Assembly (NCBI GenBank): GCA_003445715.1
Contig: DMCS01000052.1
Location: forward strand, 1-14,438
DNA length: 14,438 nucleotides
From: Candidatus Mesolinea sp.
GTDB lineage: Bacteria > Chloroflexota > Anaerolineae > Anaerolineales > Anaerolineaceae
Direction of reading: 5' to 3'
In this document: piece after piece, positions 6,253-13,262 of the stretch
Layout of the letters: each line of letters opens with the position of its first letter
How positions within the stretch are numbered: position 1 is the stretch's first letter
Position numbers and translations under genes: made by a program
The notes under the pieces: model-generated
What the model was told of the DNA's origin: nothing
Seen by the model: the letters and a program-made list of their open reading frames with translations, nothing else
The model's database searches: none

Positions 6253-8922
6253 ATGAAGGTTATTCTCACCCACGAACGCGCAGACTTGGATGCACTCGCA
6301 TCACTTTTGGGTGCCCACCTGCTCTATCCGGATGCCTATGCCGTGCTTCCTCGTGAGGTCAACCGTAATGGTGCAGCCTACCTGCACAAATATGGCGGCG
6401 AATTAGGGCTAACCAAACTCAGCCAGCTCCCGCAGGAATCGATCACTGAGATTCTTCTGGTTGATACCCAATCCATGGTCACGCTTAAGGGCATCACCCC
6501 GCAGACGCGCGTGCGGGTCATTGATCATCACCCCCTGCGGGATAACCTCCCTAATGATTGGGAAGTCGACTTGCAAAGCACAGGTGCTTGCACCACATTG
6601 CTGGTGGAGAAGATCAAAGCTGAAAATATTACTTTCAACATTGCCCAAGCTAATCTGCTCCTTTTAGGAATTTACGAAGATACCGGCTCCCTTAGCTATG
6701 CCACCACTACCACGCGGGATCTCTTAGCCGCTGTTTACCTGCTTGAACGTGGCGCTGATTTAAATCTCATATCTCCCTATCTCAATCCGCCGCTCTCGAA
6801 CGCCCAAATGACCCTTTTTGACCGCTTGACGCGCGACATCACCGCGCACAAAATAGATGGCTTAACCATCCTCCTGGCTAAAGCCGATGCTTTAGACCTT
6901 CATGATGAAATTTCTACCGTTGCGCACAAGTTACGCGACTTCCTCAATCCCGACGGACTAATCATCTTAGTGCGTACGCGCCAAGGCATCCGCATGGTGG
7001 CACGCTCAACTACGGATGAAATCGACATGGCACAGTTGGCACGTTACTTCGGCGGCGGCGGACATCGCCGTGCGGCTTCCGCCCTCATCCACCTCGAAGG
7101 CAACGCCAAATCTGAAGATGCAGAATTCAAATGGAATCATATTATTCAGCAAGTGGTCGATTACCTCCCAGAAATCGTTCACCCCGCGGTACGCGTGCAT
7201 CAAATTATGTCTAAAAAACCGATGACCCTGACGCCCGATACACCTGTGGAAACAGTCGCGGACTTAATGCGCCGCTATGGCTTCGAAGGTTACCCCGTGA
7301 TCGAAAATGGCAAAGTTGTGGGTCTGCTCACGCGGCGTAATGTGGACCGCGCACTCAGTCATAAGCTCAAAGCCACCGCGGGTATGCTCATGGATACCGG
7401 TTCGGTGAGCGTAACCCCGCAGGATACTCTCGACCATTTGCAAGAAGTGATGGCTTCCAGCGGTTGGGGACAAGTGCCCGTCATTGACCCGGAAAGTAAC
7501 GAGATTATCGGAATCGTTACCCGCACAGACTTAATCAGCACGCATAGCGGTCAAAACAACCTCCCCAGTCCTGAAGAAATCATCCAACTGCTTCAGAATG
7601 CTATCCCCTACCCACGCCAAGTCTTGCTGCAGGTGATTGGTCAGGAAGCGACACGCCTTAACATGCCAGTTTACATTGTGGGCGGCTTTGTGCGTGATTT
7701 GCTGCTCAGACAGCCTAGCCAAGATTTTGATATCGTCGTGGAAGGAGATGCCATCGCCTTTGTAAATGCCCTGGTGCAGCTTTATGGCGGGCGCGCTGTG
7801 GTGCACAGGCGTTTCGGCACTGCCAAGTGGATCATCGGCGAGGCGCGCGAAGCCTTAGCCCAGGCGCTGAAACCCGACCAGCCTTTGGACCCTCAGGCAC
7901 TTCCGGAGAGCTTGGACCTCGTCACAGCGCGAACAGAGTTTTATGAGAAGCCAGCAGCCCTTCCCACCGTGGAAAGCAGCAACATTAAAATGGACCTGCA
8001 CCGGCGCGATTTTTCGATCAATACGTTAGCCTTGCGCTTGGATGAGCCCTTCTTTGGCAAGTTGTATGATTTCTGGGGAGGGTACCATGACCTGCAAAAC
8101 GGCATCATTCGCGTTCTCCATGCGCTTTCTTTTGTGGATGATGCTACGCGCATTTTGCGCGCCTTACGCTTTGCCGCTCGCTTTGAGTTCCGCATCGAGC
8201 CGCGCACCCTCAGCCTGATGCAAGCCAGCCTTCCGATGCTGAATGAAATCTCTGGCTCACGCTTACGGCACGAGATTGACTTAATTTTGCTCGAGCCAAA
8301 AGTAGTCGATATCTTCGTCGCAATGGTGCGCGCCAACGTGATGCAAGCCATTCACCCTAAGCTGCCCTGGAGCGCTGAAGTCAAGGACCGCTTAGGGTAT
8401 CTCAACGCACCTGCGGCGCAGGCGGAATGGGAAACAAAAAGCAACGAGAAGCAGCTAAACATCCGCCAAGTTTTTGGGTATATCTACTGGTTGGAAGACC
8501 TCCCCGCGCAAGACTTGAAGCACGTTGCGGCTCGCTTGCGTTTACCCGCCAAGGTGGTGCAAAATATCCGTCAGGCAGCGCAATTGCGCGCTCAGCTACC
8601 TGAGTTGGGTAAGCAAAAACCCAGTGTCATCACCGCTGCTTTAGAAACCATAGAACCGCTAGTTATCACTGCGGTCTATCAGAGCACTCCAGACCCAAGC
8701 TTACGCGAACCTATGCGCGCCATGATGCGGCGCTATCGGCACATGAAACCCACGTTGAACGGCAATGATTTGCGCGCAATGGGCTTGCCCCCTTCCGCGC
8801 GTTATCGTGAAATCTTGGATGCATTACGCAAGGCTTGGTTGGATGATGAAATTAGGACGCCAGAGGAAGAACAGGCATTCCTCCAGCGCCTGATTGAGAA
8901 CGATAATGGTAGAAACAGTTAA
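6253..8922 (+). CDS. DHH phosphoesterase - CBS pair - tRNA nucleotidyltransferase fusion
   Basis: This 889-residue protein has three parts. A DHH/DHHA1 phosphoesterase (about residues 1-300) shows D11-L-D13, D71, the signature D91-H92-H93, D143 in YEDTGS and G267-GGGH-R272, all metal or phosphate ligands in the NrnA/RecJ-like family. Two CBS repeats follow (about 317-367 and 380-430); such pairs often bind adenine nucleotides. A class II nucleotidyltransferase/poly(A) polymerase head comes last (from about 455), with GGFVRDLLL (477-485), catalytic D491-F-D493 and RRDFSIN (584-590), plus a helical C-terminus. This three-part order is known in several bacterial groups. The nucleotidyltransferase module adds all or part of the 3' CCA of tRNA, and A-only activity cannot be excluded. 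The DHH part may degrade short RNAs or trim tRNA ends. The ribosome site is weak. The 3' end overlaps the next gene by 17 bp. Confidence 0.94.
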   Translation: MKVILTHERADLDALASLLGAHLLYPDAYAVLPREVNRNGAAYLHKYGGELGLTKLSQLPQESITEILLVDTQSMVTLKGITPQTRVRVIDHHPLRDNLPNDWEVDLQSTGACTTLLVEKIKAENITFNIAQANLLLLGIYEDTGSLSYATTTTRDLLAAVYLLERGADLNLISPYLNPPLSNAQMTLFDRLTRDITAHKIDGLTILLAKADALDLHDEISTVAHKLRDFLNPDGLIILVRTRQGIRMVARSTTDEIDMAQLARYFGGGGHRRAASALIHLEGNAKSEDAEFKWNHIIQQVVDYLPEIVHPAVRVHQIMSKKPMTLTPDTPVETVADLMRRYGFEGYPVIENGKVVGLLTRRNVDRALSHKLKATAGMLMDTGSVSVTPQDTLDHLQEVMASSGWGQVPVIDPESNEIIGIVTRTDLISTHSGQNNLPSPEEIIQLLQNAIPYPRQVLLQVIGQEATRLNMPVYIVGGFVRDLLLRQPSQDFDIVVEGDAIAFVNALVQLYGGRAVVHRRFGTAKWIIGEAREALAQALKPDQPLDPQALPESLDLVTARTEFYEKPAALPTVESSNIKMDLHRRDFSINTLALRLDEPFFGKLYDFWGGYHDLQNGIIRVLHALSFVDDATRILRALRFAARFEFRIEPRTLSLMQASLPMLNEISGSRLRHEIDLILLEPKVVDIFVAMVRANVMQAIHPKLPWSAEVKDRLGYLNAPAAQAEWETKSNEKQLNIRQVFGYIYWLEDLPAQDLKHVAARLRLPAKVVQNIRQAAQLRAQLPELGKQKPSVITAALETIEPLVITAVYQSTPDPSLREPMRAMMRRYRHMKPTLNGNDLRAMGLPPSARYREILDALRKAWLDDEIRTPEEEQAFLQRLIENDNGRNS

Positions 8923-9448
8923 TCAAGCGACTTTTTATCTACCGAGCGGTGAGGGGATTTTAGTGCGTCCGGCACATGAAAGCGATTTGCCCGCGATGGA
9001 ATGGGAGGGGCAATATTCCCATTTTCGTCAGCTCTATGCAGACCACTTTGCTGCTAGCCGTTTAGGAACCACGCTTATTTATATCGCTGAAACCTTAGAA
9101 GGCAAAATGGTTGGGCAGGTCTTCCTGCAGCTCTATGCACGCAATTCCGAAATAGCAGATGGCTTGCATCGCGCTTATCTATTTTCATTCCGAATCAAAC
9201 CGGAATATCGCAGCCAAGGGATTGGCAGCTTTATACTTCGATTTGTGGAAGACCAGCTTTTACAGCGCGGCTTTGATAACATCCGTCTCAATGTAGCCCG
9301 TGAAAATGTGCGTGCTCGGCAGCTATATGAACGGCATGGTTACCATATTATCGGCGTTGATCCCGGCGTTTGGCGCTATCAAGACCACTTGGGCGAATGG
9401 CACACCGTGTATGAGCCAGCTTGGAAAATGCTCAAGAAGCTGCGTTGA
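8906..9448 (+). CDS. GNAT-family N-acetyltransferase
   Basis: This 180-residue protein transfers an acyl group, usually acetyl from acetyl-CoA, to an amine; its substrate is unknown. The GNAT core is clear: FRIKPEYR strand, the CoA-pyrophosphate loop R102-S-Q-G-I-G107, VARENVRARQLYERHGY near residues 130-147, and the usual C-terminal aromatic strand. The ATG at 8906 is preferred over an in-frame TTG at 8894 because ATG is commoner and neither has a good ribosome site. From either codon, translation begins inside the end of the preceding nucleotidyltransferase gene (17-bp overlap from the ATG), so the two are probably translationally coupled. The pairing suggests a tRNA- or protein-modification role, but Gcn5-like enzymes are too diverse to say. 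The gene is convergent with the next minus-strand gene, with only 12 bp between the stops and no terminator seen there. Confidence 0.92.
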   Translation: MVETVNQATFYLPSGEGILVRPAHESDLPAMEWEGQYSHFRQLYADHFAASRLGTTLIYIAETLEGKMVGQVFLQLYARNSEIADGLHRAYLFSFRIKPEYRSQGIGSFILRFVEDQLLQRGFDNIRLNVARENVRARQLYERHGYHIIGVDPGVWRYQDHLGEWHTVYEPAWKMLKKLR

Positions 9449-9460
9449 ACCTAAAGGCGT

Positions 9461-10033
9461 TTACTGCTCATCTTCTGGTTCGTCCGCCTTTAGGATTTCT
9501 TCTCCAGGTTCGGGTTCTTCAAGGTGCAGCTGCTCAGCTTCCAGCTGAGGTGCCTCCTCGGGCACGGGAGGTTCAGCCTGCGCCGTGGCTTGGTTCTCGG
9601 CAATCCAACCATTCAATGTTTGCACCACTTCTTGGTAGTCATCATCTGGCAAAAAGTTCGTGATTGCCAAAATATCTTTTCCTTGCTTAGCGGAAATCAA
9701 CATTCCGTACTTCTTCTCTGTGGCGCTGAGCAAGTCGCTCTTATCCAAGCGCAGCTCAGGATAACGCGGCTGATTTTGGATTAAGTGGTCATCATATAGC
9801 TCCAAGCTATAGTTCTCCCAAAGCTCCTTGCGCCGCTTATAAGCACGATTGCCAGAATAGACGAACAGAATCGCGATTAACGGGATCATCCAGAGGAGTG
9901 AGCGCATCGTCTCCTGCCCCCAGTTGAGCGCGACGGAAATAGCGACTAAAACTAAAAAGGTGATGCCATACACCCTCAGGATGGTGTTTCTTTGCTGGGG
10001 TAATTTTGCTGGGTCAAGTCGGTATGTTTTCAT
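9461..10033 (-). CDS. Two-helix membrane protein with a PH-like (YcxB-type) domain
   Basis: From the ATG at 10033 this is a 190-residue protein. Two transmembrane helices (about residues 18-36 and 45-60) form a hairpin, followed by a basic YKRRK stretch at the membrane edge. Next comes a beta-rich domain (about 70-145) resembling bacterial PH-like/YcxB domains. The C-terminal tail of about 45 residues is rich in Glu and Pro and is probably disordered. No function is established, and no catalytic motif is visible. The start at 10033 is chosen because GGAGGT lies 9 bases upstream; the reading frame is open to 10117, but that stretch overlaps the predicted promoter and does not look like protein. 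The gene is transcribed alone. Positive-inside reasoning puts the PH-like domain and tail in the cytoplasm. Confidence 0.82.
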   Translation of the reverse strand: MKTYRLDPAKLPQQRNTILRVYGITFLVLVAISVALNWGQETMRSLLWMIPLIAILFVYSGNRAYKRRKELWENYSLELYDDHLIQNQPRYPELRLDKSDLLSATEKKYGMLISAKQGKDILAITNFLPDDDYQEVVQTLNGWIAENQATAQAEPPVPEEAPQLEAEQLHLEEPEPGEEILKADEPEDEQ

Positions 10034-10063
10034 GGTTATGAGACCTCCATCTTGGTTATCCCT

Positions 10064-10092
10064 ATTATACTCTTTAGGTTTGCGCCTCATAA
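10064..10092 (-). promoter_or_regulatory. Predicted promoter of the PH-like membrane protein gene
   Basis: On the minus strand TTATGA (10092-10087), a 17-base spacer and a perfect TATAAT (10069-10064) precede the start codon at 10033. Transcription would start near 10057, leaving a leader of about 24 bases that includes the GGAGGT ribosome site. The -35 is weak (three of six). Confidence 0.5.
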
Positions 10093-10284
10093 TGCCACAG
10101 CACCAGATTCCCAGCATTCTTTGGCCCCGAGTTTGCGGATCCTACGGTACAATGGCTCAAACACAAACTCATCGAGGATCTCTCACTCTCCTTTGTCTAA
10201 AATATGGACATTTGAAACAGTAACGCACCAGATTAATTTTTTACCTACGATCAAGCTACGCCCTTGGGATGCCGGCAAGAATAA

Positions 10285-10301
10285 AGATGTAATTGACATC
10301 T
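10285..10301. repeat. 6-bp dyad covering the PTS operon -35 box
   Basis: AGATGT (10285-10290), AATTG, ACATCT (10296-10301) is a perfect dyad with a 5-base centre. The -35 hexamer TTGACA (10293-10298) lies inside it. This is the expected place for a sugar-responsive repressor site. No regulator gene is encoded nearby in the window. Confidence 0.4.
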
Positions 10302-10321
10302 AAGGGCATTGTGGTTATTCT
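10293..10321 (+). promoter_or_regulatory. Predicted promoter of the PTS-aldolase operon
   Basis: A perfect TTGACA (10293-10298), a 17-base spacer and TATTCT (10316-10321, four of six) lie upstream of the IIA gene. Transcription would start near 10328, about 34 bases before the ATG at 10362. The in-frame TTG at 10293 is therefore better read as promoter DNA than as a start codon. Confidence 0.6.
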
Positions 10322-10361
10322 ATTAAACACAATAATTAATGAAAAATCCTGGAAGACAAAC

Positions 10362-10916
10362 ATGCCAGCAGCTGACCAGAAAACCAGTAATCAAGAACGA
10401 TATAAACATAATAGCAACCAACGTGATCAAGTTACCAATTTTCTTCATGAAGAGCACATTCTGGTTGGTGTGGAAGCAGCCAGTTGGCAAGAGGTGCTGA
10501 CTTTGCTCGCCAATCAGCTTTACAAGAGCGGCTATGTGCGCGAGAGCTATCTGCAAGCCGTTCAAGACCGGGAGCATCAATTCCCTACCGGCTTGCGCAC
10601 TGCCGAAGTGGCAGTAGCTCTGCCACATACCGAAAAGGAGCATGTCCTCAAGCCGGCTGTCGCCATAGCTATCCTCAAACATCCCGTTATCTTTGGAGAA
10701 ATGGGCACAGAGGATCAAACGGTGCCTGTAGAAATCGTTTTCATGCTTTCCATACGCGATCCCGATGAGCAAGTAATTTGGTTGAGCCGGCTGGTGAGCA
10801 CCTTTCAACTAAAGGGGTTTCTTTCGCTGCTCAAAAGCTCACCAGACGCTGCTGCGGGTTACCAACATTTGTTAGATGCGTTAGAATTTATACGGTTAGC
10901 GGAAGAAGAAGATTAG
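10362..10916 (+). CDS. PTS EIIA component, fructose/mannitol/galactitol type
   Basis: This 184-residue protein is a PTS_EIIA type 2 domain, a cytoplasmic phosphocarrier that takes phosphate from HPr and passes it to a IIB component. The domain covers about residues 24-170. The phosphorylated histidine is H89 in V-A-L-P-H, preceded by the family's FPTGL (74-78). The first 22 residues are polar and not part of the domain. The ATG at 10362 has GGAAG six bases upstream, and a TTGACA promoter ends just before. It is followed after 38 bp by a IIB gene and then two aldolase genes, forming an operon. The sequence is closest in style to GatA-like proteins. No IIC membrane permease follows, so the sugar and even a transport role are uncertain; regulation by phosphorylation is an alternative. 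Confidence 0.9.
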   Translation: MPAADQKTSNQERYKHNSNQRDQVTNFLHEEHILVGVEAASWQEVLTLLANQLYKSGYVRESYLQAVQDREHQFPTGLRTAEVAVALPHTEKEHVLKPAVAIAILKHPVIFGEMGTEDQTVPVEIVFMLSIRDPDEQVIWLSRLVSTFQLKGFLSLLKSSPDAAAGYQHLLDALEFIRLAEEED

Positions 10917-10954
10917 ATCCGTTCAAACTTTAGATGGACGAGGAGAAGAATATT

Positions 10955-11272
10955 ATGGCTCATAAGGTCATTTTAGTTTCGTGCGTTTCTGGCACAGCCA
11001 CAGCAGAAACTACTGCCGCGAAGATTCGTAAAATTGCAGCTGAACGCAAGTGGGATGTGAGCGTTAAAGTGGCTGAATTTCGTAAGCTCAAAGAAGCGGT
11101 GCCTGGCTGCGATGTACTTGTACAAATTGCCCCCAGTGACCCAACAGATTATGGCATTCCTAAGATCAGTGGTGTGCCCTTCCTAACAGGCTTCGAATTA
11201 GATGAGACCATCGAAACCTTAGATAAGATCATCAAGGCTGAGTCTCCCAAGGAGCCTGAGAAAACCGACTAG
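10955..11272 (+). CDS. PTS EIIB component, galactitol/lactose-like small IIB
   Basis: From the ATG at 10955 this is a 105-residue protein of the small PTS IIB fold, which carries phosphate on a cysteine and hands it to the sugar during uptake. C10 in LVSCVSGTATAE occupies the position of the active-site Cys right after the first strand, followed by the phosphate-binding loop. The usual loop (C-G-S-G-x-A-T-S in GatB) reads C-V-S-G-T-A-T-A here, so the second position differs. An upstream in-frame ATG (10934) exists, but the one at 10955 has GAGGAG nine bases before it and starts directly at the first strand. The gene sits between the IIA and class II aldolase genes with short gaps (38 and 27 bp). 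Its partner IIC is not present in this operon. Confidence 0.87.
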   Translation: MAHKVILVSCVSGTATAETTAAKIRKIAAERKWDVSVKVAEFRKLKEAVPGCDVLVQIAPSDPTDYGIPKISGVPFLTGFELDETIETLDKIIKAESPKEPEKTD

Positions 11273-11299
11273 AAAGTTGTCCTAGAGGACTGAGGACTT

Positions 11300-11935
11300 A
11301 TGGATATCACCACCGCACGCGAGGTCATTGCAGCGTTTGGAGCAGAGCTTTACCGCCGCTTCCTCACCGATAGCACGGGCGGCAACCTCAGCATCCGTAT
11401 TGACGATGCCATCATCATGACGCCTAAACGCGCTGGCGCACGCTGGCATTGGCAACTCAAGCCTAAGCAGGTCTTAGTTTTGGATTTGGAAGGAAATATC
11501 CGTATTGGTGAGGGTGAAATCTCGCGTGAAGTCCGCACACACATTGCACTCCTACACCGTTTTTATCCGGAAGCCACATCCGTGTTACACAGCCACCCTC
11601 GGCATATCATGGCATTCTGCGCCGCAGAGCAACCCATGCCGGCAGTCCTGGAGAGCACCAAGCCTTTGGGGACGCTTGAGTTGTGCCGCTATGCCCCTAG
11701 CGAGAGCCAAGCGCTGGCAGATGCAGTGCTTGAGTATATGCTTCTCCATGAGAACAGCCTGAGCCAAAACGGTACAATCGCTTGTATGGCTCCACGTCAT
11801 GGGCTGTTTGTCTTGGCACGTGATATTTATGCGGGTTATGAGGTTACTGAACTCTTGGATGGCAATGCCTTCTGCGTCCTCCAGGCGGGGCAATTAGGCG
11901 GGGTAACCCCTATCGATCAACGCACAACAGAATAA
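11300..11935 (+). CDS. Class II (zinc-type) aldolase/adducin-family protein
   Basis: This 211-residue protein belongs to the FucA/AraD class II aldolase family, which cleaves or epimerises ketose phosphates with a metal enolate. The seen residues are G28-N29-L30-S31 in the phosphate loop, E77 in SREVRTH at the catalytic Glu position, and the metal ligands H97 and H99 (HSHP) and H167 (PRHG). Length is normal. The second phosphate loop is unusual: after T41-P42 the typical T-P-S/T-G is replaced by K-R-A-G-A-R-W-H-W, which may alter substrate specificity. The ribosome site is GAGGACTT. The gene lies 27 bp after PTS IIB and 42 bp before deoC, pointing to breakdown of a sugar or polyol phosphate to DHAP and an aldehyde. 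The exact substrate (fuculose-, rhamnulose-, ribulose- or deoxyribulose-phosphate) is not determinable. Confidence 0.92.
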   Translation: MDITTAREVIAAFGAELYRRFLTDSTGGNLSIRIDDAIIMTPKRAGARWHWQLKPKQVLVLDLEGNIRIGEGEISREVRTHIALLHRFYPEATSVLHSHPRHIMAFCAAEQPMPAVLESTKPLGTLELCRYAPSESQALADAVLEYMLLHENSLSQNGTIACMAPRHGLFVLARDIYAGYEVTELLDGNAFCVLQAGQLGGVTPIDQRTTE

Positions 11936-11958
11936 ATTGAGCATTATCTATGCGCAAT
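11936..11958 (+). repeat. Intercistronic hairpin between the aldolase and deoC genes
   Basis: ATTGAGCAT (11936-11944), loop TATCT, ATGCGCAAT (11950-11958) forms a 9-bp stem with one A-C mismatch directly after the aldolase stop. It has no T run and could affect mRNA stability or relative expression of deoC. Confidence 0.35.
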
Positions 11959-11977
11959 AGAGAAAGCGAGAGAAAAT

Positions 11978-12766
11978 ATGTCAGAAAATAATAAAAGCTA
12001 CATCCGCAAAGGCCAGTACGAAAACATCCAGCTAAGCATTTATCTGGACGCTAAGGGGCATGTGCTTGACCTTGATCTGCAGCACCTTGATCAAGCCGCA
12101 TTAACCCGGCCGGCAATTACCGCGCTGATTGACCACACGCTGCTTAAACCAGAAGCGACCAAGGAACAGATCCGAACGCTCTGTGAGGAAGCTTTGGAAT
12201 ATCAATTTGGCGCCGTGTGCGTCAACTCATGCTGGACGGCGCTCTGCACCCAACTGCTGCAGGGCAGTGGCATAAAGGTTGCCAGTGTGATCGGCTTCCC
12301 CTGGGGATCCCCCGTGACAGCAGCGAAAGTTGCCGAGGCACGCCAGGCAATCTTGGATGGCGCTTGTGAGTTAGATATGGTAATGAATTATGGCAAGCTC
12401 AAATCTGGCGATTACACCTATGTGGCTCATGATATTCGTGAGGTGGTGCGCTTAGCCCATAAACACGATGCATTGGTCAAAGTTATTTTGGAGACTTCCG
12501 TACTCAGCGAGGAGGAAAAGGTGATTGCCTGCCTGATCGCCAAAGAAGTCGGTGCCGATTTCGTTAAAACCTCAACGGGTTTTGCCAGCGGGGGAGCGAC
12601 CGTGGAGGATATTGCCTTGATGCGCAAAGTGGTTGGACCCGACATGGGTGTTAAAGCCTCTGGCGGGGTGCGCAGCTACGCAGATGCCCAAAAGATGTTA
12701 GCAGCAGGCGCCACGCGCATCGGAACCAGCTCAGGCATTCGCATCGTGCAGGAAGCTATGGCGTAA
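11978..12766 (+). CDS. deoC: Deoxyribose-phosphate aldolase
   Basis: This 262-residue protein is a class I aldolase that splits 2-deoxy-D-ribose 5-phosphate into acetaldehyde and glyceraldehyde 3-phosphate. The conserved core starts at IDHTLLKP (about residue 51). D133 in ELDMVMN, the Schiff-base lysine K197 in FVKTSTGF and K226 in MGVKASGG are all present; the 29-residue gap between the two lysines matches the short Bacillus/Thermotoga-type enzymes. The N-terminus carries about 50 residues before the core, longer than in most members, with a polar start and an acidic LDLDLQHLDQ stretch. It is the last gene of the PTS-aldolase operon, 42 bp after the class II aldolase and followed by a strong terminator. 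It may act in nucleoside/deoxysugar salvage or in a chain with the neighbouring aldolase; context favours the latter but does not prove it. Confidence 0.96.
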   Translation: MSENNKSYIRKGQYENIQLSIYLDAKGHVLDLDLQHLDQAALTRPAITALIDHTLLKPEATKEQIRTLCEEALEYQFGAVCVNSCWTALCTQLLQGSGIKVASVIGFPWGSPVTAAKVAEARQAILDGACELDMVMNYGKLKSGDYTYVAHDIREVVRLAHKHDALVKVILETSVLSEEEKVIACLIAKEVGADFVKTSTGFASGGATVEDIALMRKVVGPDMGVKASGGVRSYADAQKMLAAGATRIGTSSGIRIVQEAMA

Positions 12767-12830
12767 TCCTCGCCAGGCAGTTCTTCTGAAAGCAGTTATG
12801 AGAGCAGCTAAATTGAATCGCAATGTGACT

Positions 12831-12860
12831 AAAAACCCAGCCTTAGGCGGCTGGGTTTTT
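12831..12860. terminator. Bidirectional intrinsic terminator
   Basis: AAAAACCCAGCC (12831-12842) pairs perfectly with 12849-12860, around the loop TTAGGC, giving a 12-bp stem whose core is followed by T6 (12856-12861). The A run on the left gives a T run on the opposite strand, so it can stop both the deoC operon and the convergent DUF1667 operon. Confidence 0.93.
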
Positions 12861-12882
12861 TAACCTCTGAATACGGTTCAGG

Positions 12883-13254
12883 TTACGCTTTGGTAGGCAT
12901 ATCCCGGCTGGTAATAACATTGACACCTGTGTCGAGTACGTTTTCCAACACCACTGTGTTCACCTTTACTGGCGCGGTGAGCTCCACTTTGCGTACCTCT
13001 TCTAAAACCTTCGGAATGAGGGGTTTTGGAACCGGCTTATCAGTATAGACAGGCACTAAAGGGTGAAAGCCATTCTTAACCTTGACAGTCGTAGCTACCA
13101 TTCGGCGCGGATCTTTAATCTCCTCAATGCCATAAGCAATCCCTTTTTTACAGTTATAGCCTAAGACTTCAATTACTTCGCCATTTTCGATCACAGCTGT
13201 CAGGGTGCAGCCCTGTGGACAAGCCGTACAAATCAAATTAACTTCTTCAGCCAT
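12883..13254 (-). CDS. DUF1667 protein, four-cysteine (probable Fe-S) accessory subunit
   Basis: This 123-residue protein matches the DUF1667 family. Its N-terminus has C9-x2-C12-P-x-G-C16 and C35 within NCKKG, a four-cysteine set of the kind that binds an iron-sulfur cluster or zinc. The rest is a small beta-rich domain with the family's PRRMVATTV segment. The family is usually encoded beside an FAD/NAD-dependent oxidoreductase and often beside a glycerol-3-phosphate dehydrogenase, and is thought to be an electron-transfer subunit. The stop of that oxidoreductase gene lies only 8 bp upstream, and the ribosome site AGGAG overlaps its TAG, so the two are tightly coupled. The downstream terminator is shared with deoC. 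Identity with the family is firm; cluster type and activity are inference. Confidence 0.9.
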   Translation of the reverse strand: MAEEVNLICTACPQGCTLTAVIENGEVIEVLGYNCKKGIAYGIEEIKDPRRMVATTVKVKNGFHPLVPVYTDKPVPKPLIPKVLEEVRKVELTAPVKVNTVVLENVLDTGVNVITSRDMPTKA

Positions 13255-13262
13255 TTTTTCTC

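Larger units (their letters stand above)
10034..10361. other. Divergent intergenic region before the PTS operon
   Basis: This 328-bp gap separates the minus-strand PH-like gene from the PTS operon. It contains the two outward promoters listed separately. The middle (about 10095-10280) holds no credible ORF, RNA gene or strong hairpin; TACAAT at 10148-10153 and TTGAAA at 10212-10217 are promoter-like fragments without good partners. The arms CCCTT (10261-10265) and AAGGG (10302-10306) extend the smaller dyad at 10285-10301. Confidence 0.65.

Noticed and set aside
7941..8351. Minus-strand open frame of 136 codons opposite the nucleotidyltransferase domain
   Set aside because: The plus strand carries catalytic motifs throughout this stretch; the antisense frame is a by-product of its codon use.
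10034..10117. N-terminal extension of the PH-like membrane protein to 10117
   Set aside because: It would run through a TATAAT promoter and the GGAGGT ribosome site, and its residues do not look like a conserved or signal segment.
10293..10361. TTG at 10293 as start of the PTS IIA gene
   Set aside because: It has no ribosome site and coincides with a perfect TTGACA promoter box; the ATG at 10362 has GGAAG at proper spacing and precedes the domain.
10934..10954. ATG at 10934 as start of PTS IIB
   Set aside because: The seven extra codons cover the GAGGAG ribosome site of the ATG at 10955, which begins directly at the first strand of the domain.
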